Source of the DNA: Burkholderiaceae bacterium
GTDB taxonomy: Bacteria > Pseudomonadota > Gammaproteobacteria > Burkholderiales > Burkholderiaceae
Length of the DNA stretch: 21,073 bases
Direction: 5' to 3'
Assembly: GCA_947380285.1 (NCBI GenBank)
Contig: CANCQD010000031.1
Location: 1-21,073 of the forward strand
Under the pieces are notes generated by a model. The model saw nothing but the letters and a program-made list of their open reading frames with translations, ran no database searches and had not been told where the DNA came from. The first letter of the stretch is position 1. Every line of letters begins with the position of its first letter. Below, piece after piece: positions 7,599 through 15,543 of this stretch. Both the position numbers and the translations under genes were made by a program.

Positions 7599-7687
7599 CA
7601 GAGTTAAACCCCCAAAAGTCCTATTGAAAACTTCAGCAAAAAGCGATTTCACTCATTATGAGCTAAAGCGGCAAATCTGCTTTGATT

Positions 7688-8155
7688 CTAGCGGAAACGG
7701 TCCAACAGTTTTTTGCTTACTTTATCTAACTGTGTGGAGTCTTTAATCAAGAACTGCAATCCATTCGAATCAGCAATCAGCAATGTATTTCCAGAAATTC
7801 TGCGTATATCTTCCTCGCCTTTGAGTCGAATTCGAGTTGGCCCGCGATCCGTTTCGATATCCCAAATACTGGGGGTAGCAAAGGTGGATACCTTAGTAAT
7901 TTTTTCAATGACTGGCATAAACTCACGCTCAGCCAATTCTTCCTCAATCAATCCTAATTCAGCTTCAGAAATCGCAGCCATATTCGGAAACCAGCAAAGC
8001 TCTTTGCCCGATTGATTCATGATGCCGATGCCAGCACCTGGCGCAGTGATAGGAAATGCTCTTACTGGATGAACGCCTAAATGTCGCTCACCCTTATTAT
8101 CAATAAAGATGAGGCGGCCTAGCGCATCACGCTCGAGCTGATGAGTCTTGCTCAT
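7688..8155 (-). CDS. DUF1854-family protein associated with cyanophycin loci
   Basis: A 155-residue soluble protein with no signal peptide or membrane segment. Recognisable family features are the opening LERDALGRLIFIDNKGERHLGVHPVRAFPITAPG, the central GKELCWFPNM, and IETDRGPTRIRLKGEEDIRRI followed by LLIADSNGLQFLI near the C-terminus. DUF1854 has no assigned reaction; to my knowledge it is found beside ABC exporters and cyanophycin synthetase genes in proteobacteria, which is exactly the arrangement here. It starts with ATG 8153-8155, overlapping the ABC transporter stop by 4 bases (ATGA). A near-perfect GGAGGT lies in the last codons of the upstream gene, so the two are translationally coupled and probably act together. 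An accessory or regulatory subunit of the exporter is the simplest inference. Confidence 0.85.
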   Translation of the reverse strand: MSKTHQLERDALGRLIFIDNKGERHLGVHPVRAFPITAPGAGIGIMNQSGKELCWFPNMAAISEAELGLIEEELAEREFMPVIEKITKVSTFATPSIWDIETDRGPTRIRLKGEEDIRRISGNTLLIADSNGLQFLIKDSTQLDKVSKKLLDRFR

Positions 8156-10509
8156 ACCCCACCTCCAATTTTCTTCGCCACTTCTTCAAGTTGCTCTTCT
8201 TGCTGTCCTTCTTGCTGCGCTGCTTGCTCATCTTCCAGACTTTCGCCGATAGCGCCGCCCTCTACCAATTCAGCGGCATGACGTAACTGAGCTTGATACA
8301 GAGTGTAGTAAGGGCCTTGGGCTTCCATCAATTGATCGTGCGAGCCAATCTCCACAATTTCACCCTTATCTAAAACTACTAAGCGATCTGCTTTTCTTAA
8401 AGTGGAGAGGCGATGTGCGATGGCAATCGTAGTACGGCCTTTAACTAAGTTATCTAAGGCACGCTGAATTTCCTTCTCAGTGGTGGTATCAACCGATGAT
8501 GTGGCTTCATCCAAAATCAGAATGCTTGGGTTAATGAGCAAGGCACGCGCAATAGAAATGCGTTGGCGCTCACCGCCAGAAAGAGATTGCCCACGCTCCC
8601 CTACCAATGAGTCGTAACCTAAAGGTAGGCGGAGAATAAATTCATGAGCATGAGCTGCACGTGCAGCCTCGATGATTTGTTCGCGAGTTGCATCTGGCTT
8701 ACCGTAAGCAATATTTTCAGCAATCGTGCCGAAGAATAAAAACGGTTCCTGCAATACCAAACCTATGCGCTTGCGATAGTCAGCAATTCCGATACTACGA
8801 ATATCGCGCCCATCCAAAGAAATTGAACCAGAACTAACATCATAGAAACGACAGATCAAGTTCACCAAAGTACTTTTACCTGAACCGCTATGACCTACCA
8901 AGCCAATCATTTCACCTGGTGCGATATCTAAATCAATTCCCTTGGTTACTGCGCGATTGCCGTAACGGAAACCCACGCCACGAAGCGAAATACGGCCCTT
9001 AACCTCTCCCAGAGGGAGGGGGTTAATTGGTTCAGGAACGCTGGAGACATGATCCAAGATATCAAAAATTCGTTTAGCCCCTGCAGCTGCTTTCTGCGTA
9101 TGAGAAACAATCCGACTCATCGAATCTAGGCGAATATAAAAACGGCCGATGTAAGCCAAGAAAGCAATCAAAACACCAACCGTCACTTTCTGGTGAGCAA
9201 CTTGCCAAATTCCAAAACCCCACACTACAAGCAATCCTGTTTCGGTCAGAAGTGTTACTGTAGGTGAGAACAAGCCCCACACACGATTCACACGATCATT
9301 GATCTGTAAATTGTGTTTATTGGAATCAACAAAGCGTTTGAGTTCACGATCTTCTTGGGCAAATGCTTTCACCACACGAATACCTGGAATTGTGTCAGCT
9401 AAGATATTCGTGACTTCTGACCAGATGCGGTCAATCTTTTCAAAACCAAAACGCAAGCGATCACGTACTACATGAATCATCCACACTATGAATGGCAAAG
9501 GTGCCAAGGTAACCAAAGCTAGCAAAGGATCAATTGATACCAAGATCGCCGCAGTCATAGCAATCATCAACACATCAGTTGCAAAATCGAGTGCATATAA
9601 AGAGAGGAAAACGCAAATACGATCGGTCTCGGCGCCAATGCGGGCAATCAAGTCACCTGTTCTCTTGCCACCAAAGTATTCCAACGAAAGTTTGAGTAGA
9701 TGCTCGAAAGTAGTGTTGCGTAAATCCGCGCCAATGCGTTCACTTACCAAGGCAAGTAAGTAGGTCTTCCACCAACCTAAGCCCCAAGCAACAATTGCGG
9801 CACCAAATAAAGCCAAGAGATACATGCTGGCCAAATGAAAATCAATTGGATTGCCACGCTCATATGGAATCAAGACATGATCCATTAATGGCATCGTCAG
9901 ATACGGCGGTATTAGAGTGGCGCCCGTAGACAGAAGCGTTAATACAAAGCCAAGCAGCAATTGCTTTTTGTAGGGACGAGCAAAGCGCCAGAGTTTCAAC
10001 AGCGTCCAAGTGGATGGCGGCGCATCATCTTCTGGATCACATGTTGGGCATGAATCCGAATTCGCTGGTTTAGGACTCAAGCAAACCGGGCAAACCTGTT
10101 TGTCATACTCCCCAACTTCACCATTGCTGATTTCTTCACCGCGCGTCAACTGTTTAAAACCGGATTGGAGGCGAAGGACCTGGGGATTAACTGCCAAGGT
10201 GAAATTCCACGCCCTAAGCAAGTTAGAGGCAGTTTCCAATCTTAAATGCCCCACACCCGCATGATCACCATGAATTAAATGGGCTCCATCGCTAAGCTCC
10301 CAGGCCTCAAATACCTTTCCATCAGTCCAAAATAGACCTTGCTCGCTAAGCAAAAGGAGGCTTTTTTCAAAGCGTAGCTGAGCATCTAAATCGAGCTCAA
10401 CCCAAGATAGCAGGGCTTCAGGGCTCTTTACGGGAGATTTTTGATCAGCTAAAACAGCCCCCCAATAGCTTGGCAGCGCGGGAGCAAAAGGTAGGATTTG
10501 TGGCTTCAT
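8152..10509 (-). CDS. Cyanophycin-locus ABC exporter with N-terminal extension and zinc ribbon
   Basis: A 785-residue fused type IV (exporter) ABC half-transporter. Residues 1-135 form a soluble extension with beta-rich segments (FEKSLLLLSEQGLFWTDG). Residues 140-157 hold a CxxC-x10-CxxC zinc ribbon. Residues about 170-480 are the six-helix transmembrane domain. The nucleotide-binding domain (about 505-735) is complete: Walker A GHSGSGKST (539-547), Q-loop LQEPFLFFG, signature LSGGERQ (643-649), Walker B ILILDEATS (Asp667, Glu668) and the switch His699. A Glu/Gln-rich tail (about 755-780) precedes IGGGV. It should act as an ATP-driven exporter or flippase dimer in the inner membrane; substrate unknown. 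Placement opposite cphA'-cphA, with the DUF1854 gene overlapping its end, ties it to cyanophycin metabolism. Ordinary lipid or drug exporters lack the first 165 residues. The start ATG 10507-10509 has only a weak AGGG site. Confidence 0.9.
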   Translation of the reverse strand: MKPQILPFAPALPSYWGAVLADQKSPVKSPEALLSWVELDLDAQLRFEKSLLLLSEQGLFWTDGKVFEAWELSDGAHLIHGDHAGVGHLRLETASNLLRAWNFTLAVNPQVLRLQSGFKQLTRGEEISNGEVGEYDKQVCPVCLSPKPANSDSCPTCDPEDDAPPSTWTLLKLWRFARPYKKQLLLGFVLTLLSTGATLIPPYLTMPLMDHVLIPYERGNPIDFHLASMYLLALFGAAIVAWGLGWWKTYLLALVSERIGADLRNTTFEHLLKLSLEYFGGKRTGDLIARIGAETDRICVFLSLYALDFATDVLMIAMTAAILVSIDPLLALVTLAPLPFIVWMIHVVRDRLRFGFEKIDRIWSEVTNILADTIPGIRVVKAFAQEDRELKRFVDSNKHNLQINDRVNRVWGLFSPTVTLLTETGLLVVWGFGIWQVAHQKVTVGVLIAFLAYIGRFYIRLDSMSRIVSHTQKAAAGAKRIFDILDHVSSVPEPINPLPLGEVKGRISLRGVGFRYGNRAVTKGIDLDIAPGEMIGLVGHSGSGKSTLVNLICRFYDVSSGSISLDGRDIRSIGIADYRKRIGLVLQEPFLFFGTIAENIAYGKPDATREQIIEAARAAHAHEFILRLPLGYDSLVGERGQSLSGGERQRISIARALLINPSILILDEATSSVDTTTEKEIQRALDNLVKGRTTIAIAHRLSTLRKADRLVVLDKGEIVEIGSHDQLMEAQGPYYTLYQAQLRHAAELVEGGAIGESLEDEQAAQQEGQQEEQLEEVAKKIGGGV

Positions 10510-10519
10510 TGACCCTAAA

Positions 10520-10525
10520 AGTATA
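10520..10525 (-). promoter_or_regulatory. -10-like box just upstream of the ABC exporter
   Basis: TATACT on the minus strand ends 11 bases before the ATG, which would place transcription initiation near 10513 and give an almost leaderless mRNA. I see no good -35 hexamer at the expected distance, so this is only a candidate. Confidence 0.3.
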
Positions 10526-10564
10526 GTGGAGCTGAATTATTAAGATTTATTAGTCCTGTCAACT

Positions 10565-10586
10565 TTAGCGGCCCAAAAGCCGTTAA
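10565..10586. promoter_or_regulatory. Inverted repeat in the divergent cyanophycin control region, possible operator
   Basis: TTAGCGGC (10565-10572) and GCCGTTAA (10579-10586) are inverted copies matching at 7 of 8 positions around a 6-base A-rich centre. The repeat lies between the divergently transcribed ABC exporter and cphA', directly next to the candidate -35 box of cphA' (10588-10593). It is well placed to control one or both directions. No regulator gene is adjacent. Confidence 0.4.
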
Positions 10587-10587
10587 A

Positions 10588-10616
10588 TTGTCTAATTAGG
10601 CCTTTTTATGTATTTT
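10588..10616 (+). promoter_or_regulatory. Candidate sigma-70 promoter of cphA'-cphA
   Basis: TTGTCT (10588-10593) and TATTTT (10611-10616) are separated by 17 bases. Both are imperfect but plausible hexamers. A start near 10623 would give a leader of about 60-90 nt containing the hairpin at 10676-10691. Confidence 0.4.
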
Positions 10617-10675
10617 TGCTAATTTTGTGAGTTTTTCAATAACTACTAAAACAGAGAGACTGTCTGACGCGTCAA

Positions 10676-10691
10676 CGCCAAAACCTTGGCG
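10676..10691 (+). repeat. Hairpin in the cphA' leader overlapping a possible TTG start
   Basis: CGCCAA-AACC-TTGGCG is a perfect 6-bp stem with a 4-base loop. The TTG at 10686-10688, the longest possible start of the cphA' reading frame, lies within its 3' arm. In the mRNA that codon would be paired, which favours initiation at ATG 10713 or suggests structure-dependent control. Confidence 0.45.
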
Positions 10692-10712
10692 CCAGCCATC
10701 GCAACACTGCAT

Positions 10713-12905
10713 ATGCCCCAATTACTAGATAAATCCATCGAGATTCTGAGTGTCAAACATCTCCGTGGCCCCAATATGTGGACTTACCATCCGGTTATAG
10801 AGGTATGGCTCGATATTGGCGACTTAGAGGACTATCCCTCTAACCTCATTCCCGGCTTTTATGACCGCCTGGTCAAAGCGCTCCCAAGTCTAGTTGAGCA
10901 TCGCTGCAGTTATGGCGAAACTGGCGGATTTTTAAAGCGCGTTGAAGAAGGCACCTGGCCTGCTCATATTTTGGAGCATCTCACTTTAGAGTTACAAAAC
11001 TTAGCAGGCATTCCCGGTGGCTTTGGTAAGGCGCGTGATGGTGACAGACGTGGCGTATACAAAGTCATGGTTAGCGCCATCAATGAAGAAGTAACTCTGA
11101 CTGCCCTTAAATATGCACGCGATCTCTATCTGGCCTTAGCGCAAGACAATAAAGATTGCGTAGCTGAAGCTCAAACCATTATTGAAAATCTGCGTGAACT
11201 CGGTGACGATCTATTGCTCGGTCCAAGTACTGCATGCATTGTGAATGCAGCTGAAGAGCGCGGCATTCCATCGATTCGTTTGTCTGAAGGTAACTTAGTT
11301 CAATTAGGTTATGGCGCCAAGCAACGCCGTATCTGGACAGCTGAGACCGATCAAACTAGTGCAATTGCTGAAACTATTTCTCGTGACAAAGATTTAACCA
11401 AGAGCTTGCTGCGTAGTGCCGGAGTTCCGACACCTGAAGGTAGAACTGTTACCAGCCCTGATGATGCTTGGGAGGCTGCGCAAGATATTGGCTTACCGGT
11501 GGTAGTAAAACCAATCGATGGCAATCATGGTCGCGGCGTATTTATCAATCTTTATACCCAACAAGAAATTGAAGCTGCCTATGCTGTTGCTATTGATGAA
11601 GGTAGCGAGGTTTTAGTTGAGCGTCATATTGTTGGCGATGAGCATCGTCTGCTTGTTGTAGGCAACAAAGTGGTTGCTGCGGCAAAAGGTGAAACCGTAT
11701 GGGTCACTGGTGATGGCAAACATACTATTCATGAACTAATTCAAATACAGATTAATTCAGATCCACGTCGCGGTACCGCAGAAGAGCACCCTCTTAATCC
11801 TGTTCGCATTGACTCTGCGGTAGAGCTCGAGCTAGCACGTCAGCAATTAACAGGCGATAGCATTCCCGCAATTGATCACAAAGTACTCATTCAAAGTAAT
11901 GGCAACGTTGCATTTGATGTCACTGATTTAGTTCATCCTGATGTTGCTAGCCAAGTAGCTTTAGCTGCTCGTGTCGTTGGCCTAGAAATCGCAGGCGTTG
12001 ATTTAGTAGCCCAAGACATCAGTAAACCACTGGCAGATCAAAATGCCGCCATTGTTGAAGTCAATGCTGGACCCGGCCTATTGATGCATTTAAAACCTGC
12101 GAGCGGTAAACCGCAGCCAGTTGGCAAAGAGATTGCCAATCACCTCTTTCCTCCTGGAGCAGATTTCCGCATTCCTGTTGTTGGCGTCTGTGGCGAAAGA
12201 GGTAAAACCCCTGTCGCAGAAATGATTGCCCATTTCTTGCGCTTAACCAATGTCTATGTTGGGCTGTCTTGCAGCAAGGGACTATTTTTTGGTAACCGTG
12301 CCATTCCAAACTCTAATTCATCCAACTGGGAGAATGCCCGTCGCACACTTCTGAATCGCGCAGCAGAAGCTGTGGTGATTGAAAATAATCACCTATCAAT
12401 GTTAATTGAAGGCTTAGCCTACGACCGATGCCAAGTTGGCGTAGTGCTGAATGTTGATTCTCAGGCAAACTTCCCACAGTACGCAATTTTCGATGAAGAT
12501 CAAGTCTTTAGCGTTGTGCGCACTCAAGTGGATGTAGTACTTCCAACAGGTGTTGCAGTTCTCAATGCTGATGATCCAATGTGCGTTCAAATGGCAGAGC
12601 TTTGCGATGGTCAGGTGATTTTCTTTAGCGAGAATCCCGACTCTGAGATCATCAATAATCATTTGCTCAATGGCGGTCGCGCAGTTGCTATTGGCAAACA
12701 ACAAATTACTCTGAAGTCTGGCAAGCTGGATCAGAAATCGATTCCTGTGCCACGCCACTCAGAAGCTAACAGCACCTCTCCGTGGAAGACCATGAATTTA
12801 GGAGCAGCGATTGCTGCGGCCTGGGCTCTTGAAATTCCGTTTAATGTTATTGAAGCAGGCGCAGAAACATTCGTGCCTGATGCCACTACCGCTACAGGGA
12901 CTTAA
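10713..12905 (+). CDS. CphA'-type cyanophycin synthetase paralogue with degenerate Mur-ligase domain
   Basis: I chose ATG 10713; a TTG at 10686 would add nine residues but sits in a hairpin, and neither has a Shine-Dalgarno. Residue numbers below count from the TTG (739 residues). The N-terminal domain (about 15-175) starts with the family motif LRGPNMW. The ATP-grasp domain (about 190-480) is intact: KPIDGNHGRGV (275-285) and IVEVNAGPGLLMHL with Glu458/Asn460. The Mur-ligase-like domain (about 495-715) is present but altered: the P-loop is GERGKTP instead of GTNGKTT, the RGG motif is replaced by IENNHLSML, and the TNIGEGDH motif by LNVDSQANF. The C-terminal Mur domain (about 160 residues in CphA) is absent. 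So Arg ligation is unlikely, while ATP-grasp chemistry (Asp addition, or dipeptide addition as in cyanobacterial CphA2) remains possible. It abuts cphA directly. Confidence 0.9.
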   Translation: MPQLLDKSIEILSVKHLRGPNMWTYHPVIEVWLDIGDLEDYPSNLIPGFYDRLVKALPSLVEHRCSYGETGGFLKRVEEGTWPAHILEHLTLELQNLAGIPGGFGKARDGDRRGVYKVMVSAINEEVTLTALKYARDLYLALAQDNKDCVAEAQTIIENLRELGDDLLLGPSTACIVNAAEERGIPSIRLSEGNLVQLGYGAKQRRIWTAETDQTSAIAETISRDKDLTKSLLRSAGVPTPEGRTVTSPDDAWEAAQDIGLPVVVKPIDGNHGRGVFINLYTQQEIEAAYAVAIDEGSEVLVERHIVGDEHRLLVVGNKVVAAAKGETVWVTGDGKHTIHELIQIQINSDPRRGTAEEHPLNPVRIDSAVELELARQQLTGDSIPAIDHKVLIQSNGNVAFDVTDLVHPDVASQVALAARVVGLEIAGVDLVAQDISKPLADQNAAIVEVNAGPGLLMHLKPASGKPQPVGKEIANHLFPPGADFRIPVVGVCGERGKTPVAEMIAHFLRLTNVYVGLSCSKGLFFGNRAIPNSNSSNWENARRTLLNRAAEAVVIENNHLSMLIEGLAYDRCQVGVVLNVDSQANFPQYAIFDEDQVFSVVRTQVDVVLPTGVAVLNADDPMCVQMAELCDGQVIFFSENPDSEIINNHLLNGGRAVAIGKQQITLKSGKLDQKSIPVPRHSEANSTSPWKTMNLGAAIAAAWALEIPFNVIEAGAETFVPDATTATGT

Positions 12906-15476
12906 TTGGAAATCACCCGTATTCGCATGTTGCGTGGCCCAAATTTATGGAGCCGCCATACCGCTTTAGAAGCGATTGTTTCTTGTGATGAGTCAGAACG
13001 ATCAATCGACTCTATCCCCCAATTTGAAACCAAGATTCGTGAACGCTTTCCGCAACTAGGCAGTATGCGTCGCGGTGGCCAAAATGAAGTACTGTCATTG
13101 GCTCACGCCCTTGAGCATGCAGCTCTGGGACTGCAGGCACAAGCAGGTTGCCCTGTTACCTTTAGTCGTACAGTACAAACTATAGATGTTGGGGTCTATC
13201 AAGTTGTAGTGGAATACATTGAAGAAGTTGTAGGTCGTATGGCTTTTGACTTTGCTTTTGCATTAATTCAATCGACCTTGAATGATGCCCCGTTTGATCT
13301 CGCAGCCGCATTATCAGAATTAGAAGCGCTCTATGAAGATGTTCGTCTTGGGCCGAGTACAGGCTCAATCGTCGACGCTGCCGTCCAGCGCAATATCCCC
13401 TTCCGCAGAATGACTGAAGGTAGCATGGTCCAATTTGGCTGGGGCAGTAAACAGAAACGAATTCAGGCTGCAGAAACAAGTAATACCAGCGCGATTGCTG
13501 AAGCGATTGCACAGGATAAAGAGCTCACCAAAAATCTCCTTGCAGCAGCAGGTGTATCCGTACCGATTGGCGAGGTTGTTACTACCGCTGATGATGCATG
13601 GCGTGCCGCTCAAAAAATTGGCGGCCCGATTGTGCTTAAACCAAAAGATGGCAATCAAGGTAAAGGTGTTGTAGCCAATATTGAAACTGAAGAAGAGATT
13701 CGGGCTGGCTTTATCGTAACCCAGGCTTTTGGCAGTGAAACCATTGTTGAGCGCTACCTTCCTGGCGCAGATTACCGTTTGCTCGTAGTTGGCAATCGAC
13801 TTTCAGCAGCTGCACGTCGTGAACCTGCTCAAGTGGTTGGTGATGGCGCTAATACTGTCGCCCAGCTTGTTGAAATTGAGAATAAAAATCCATTGCGTGG
13901 CGATGGACATGCAACGGCGCTCACCAAGATTCGCTTTGATGATATTGCCCTTGCACATTTGGCAAGTAATGGTCTAACACCGCAGTACGTTCCCAAAACT
14001 GGTGAACGTATTCTCTTGCGTAACAATGCCAACCTCAGTACTGGCGGCACTGCAACCGATGTAACAGATGATGTTCATCCTGATGTAGCAGCGAGTGCTA
14101 TTGCAGCCGCGCAGATGATTGGTCTTGATATTGCTGGTGTAGATATCCTTTGTGAATCCATCTATAAACCGTTAGAGCAACAAGGTGGCGGTATTGTTGA
14201 GGTGAACGCAGCGCCTGGATTGCGTATGCATTTAAAACCTTCTTACGGCAAAGGCCGTCCTGTAGGCGAAGACATCATCAATATGATGTTCCCACTTGGT
14301 GAAGACGGCAGAATTCCTGTAGTTGCGGTTACAGGCACCAATGGCAAAACCACTACTGTGCGCCTGATCTCCCATTTATTAAATGAAACTGGTCTGCGCG
14401 TTGGCATGACTGGTACCGATGGCGTCTACATTAATCATCGCCTCATCGATACCGGTGATTGCAGCGGGCCTAAGAGCGCCCGCAATGTATTAATGCACCC
14501 TGATGTAGATGCGGCTGTTCTTGAAACAGCGCGCGGTGGCATGTTGCGCGAAGGCCTTGGTTTTGATCGCTGCGAAGTCGCTGTTGTAACTAATATTGGC
14601 GAAGGTGATCACCTGGGTCTCAATTACATTACTAGCGTTGAAGACTTGGCTATTCTTAAACGCGTCATTGTGCAAAATGTTGCCCCTACTGGTGCTGCAG
14701 TATTAAACGCAGCAGATCCTATGGTGGTAAAGATGGGTGACAAATGTTCTGGCCGAGTGATCTTTTTTGCCCAGAACCAACATCACCCAGTGATTGCCGC
14801 CCATCGCGCCAAGAATAAGAAAGTAATTTACTTTGACGGCACATACATTGTTGCATCTAAGGGCTCGCGCGTGATGTACCGCTTCCCAGTAAGCGAGATT
14901 CCCTTGACGAAAAATGGCGTTCTAGGTTTCCAAATCGAAAATACAATGGCCGCGATTGGCGCAGCTTGGGCCTTAGGTCTTGATGCTGAAAAAATCGCTC
15001 GCGGTCTAAATAGCTTTGAAAGTGATGCGAATTCAGTTCCAGGCCGCTTTAATCAGTTTCAACATAAGGGCGCTATGGTCATTGCAGATTATGGCCACAA
15101 TCCTGATGCTATGCGCGCCCTAGCAAGCGCAATAGAAGCGATGAAGCCAAGCAAGAGCCATGTAGTGATTAGTGGTGCAGGCGATCGTCGCGATGAAGAT
15201 ATCCGTGATCTGACTCGTATACTGGGCAATTCTTTTGATAATGTCATTCTCTATCAGGATGCCTGTCAACGCGGCCGCGAGGACGGTGAAGTCTTGAAAC
15301 TATTGCAAGAAGGTTTAGTTGGGGCCACCAAGGCAAAGCAGATCAAAGAGATTCATGGTGAATTTAAAGCAATTGATGCCGCCCTTAATGATCTTGCTGC
15401 TGGTGATATCTGCCTCATTCTGATTGATCAAGTTGAAGAATCACTTGCCTATCTCAAGCAACAAGTAAGGCCCTAA
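12906..15476 (+). CDS. cphA: Cyanophycin synthetase CphA
   Basis: An 856-residue enzyme that builds cyanophycin, a poly-aspartate backbone with arginine side chains, using ATP for each addition. N-terminal domain residues 1-160 start MEITRIRMLRGPNLWSRHT. The ATP-grasp domain (about 165-465), which activates the backbone carboxylate for Asp addition, has KPKDGNQGKGV (246-256) and IVEVNAAPGLRMHL (Glu432, Asn434). The Mur-ligase domain (about 470-700), which adds Arg, has GTNGKTTT (477-484), ETARGGML (540-547) and TNIGEGDH (562-569). The C-terminal domain holds PGRF (713-716), DYGHNP (729-734) and GAGDRRDEDI (757-766). All signature residues are present and the length is normal for the family. 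The start is TTG 12906-12908 immediately after the cphA' stop codon, with AGGGA five bases upstream inside cphA', so translation is coupled. A terminator follows at 15496-15524. Confidence 0.96.
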   Translation: MEITRIRMLRGPNLWSRHTALEAIVSCDESERSIDSIPQFETKIRERFPQLGSMRRGGQNEVLSLAHALEHAALGLQAQAGCPVTFSRTVQTIDVGVYQVVVEYIEEVVGRMAFDFAFALIQSTLNDAPFDLAAALSELEALYEDVRLGPSTGSIVDAAVQRNIPFRRMTEGSMVQFGWGSKQKRIQAAETSNTSAIAEAIAQDKELTKNLLAAAGVSVPIGEVVTTADDAWRAAQKIGGPIVLKPKDGNQGKGVVANIETEEEIRAGFIVTQAFGSETIVERYLPGADYRLLVVGNRLSAAARREPAQVVGDGANTVAQLVEIENKNPLRGDGHATALTKIRFDDIALAHLASNGLTPQYVPKTGERILLRNNANLSTGGTATDVTDDVHPDVAASAIAAAQMIGLDIAGVDILCESIYKPLEQQGGGIVEVNAAPGLRMHLKPSYGKGRPVGEDIINMMFPLGEDGRIPVVAVTGTNGKTTTVRLISHLLNETGLRVGMTGTDGVYINHRLIDTGDCSGPKSARNVLMHPDVDAAVLETARGGMLREGLGFDRCEVAVVTNIGEGDHLGLNYITSVEDLAILKRVIVQNVAPTGAAVLNAADPMVVKMGDKCSGRVIFFAQNQHHPVIAAHRAKNKKVIYFDGTYIVASKGSRVMYRFPVSEIPLTKNGVLGFQIENTMAAIGAAWALGLDAEKIARGLNSFESDANSVPGRFNQFQHKGAMVIADYGHNPDAMRALASAIEAMKPSKSHVVISGAGDRRDEDIRDLTRILGNSFDNVILYQDACQRGREDGEVLKLLQEGLVGATKAKQIKEIHGEFKAIDAALNDLAAGDICLILIDQVEESLAYLKQQVRP

Positions 15477-15495
15477 TAATCATTGCATGAACAAT

Positions 15496-15524
15496 AAAAA
15501 ACCCAATCGCTTGATTGGGTTTTT
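15496..15524. terminator. Bidirectional terminator between convergent cphA and fbp
   Basis: A 12-bp stem (15497-15508 with 15513-15524, core ACCCAATC/GATTGGGT) closes GCTT. It has T-runs on the plus side (TTTTTCTTTTT) and on the minus side (TTTTTTATTG). It lies between the cphA stop (15476) and the fbp stop (15544), so it can end both transcripts. Confidence 0.9.
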
Positions 15525-15543
15525 CTTTTTAATTCAAGGATAT

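Noticed and set aside
7599..7652. 18-residue N-terminal extension of the cyclase from GTG 7650-7652
   Set aside because: No Shine-Dalgarno; the extension delays the membrane anchor, whereas ATG 7598 gives a normal basic N-terminus before the first helix. Not excluded.
7653..7690. Terminator between DUF1854 and the cyclase
   Set aside because: A weak 5-bp AAAGC/GCTTT stem with a 9-base loop exists but has no following T-run on the minus strand.
12061..12758. Minus-strand ORFs of 82 and 114 codons inside cphA'
   Set aside because: Antisense shadows of a well-supported coding frame, with low-complexity or unlikely protein composition and no start signals.
13180..14050. Several minus- and plus-strand ORFs of 62-110 codons inside cphA
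   Set aside because: Out-of-frame shadows of cphA; none has a ribosome binding site or family resemblance.
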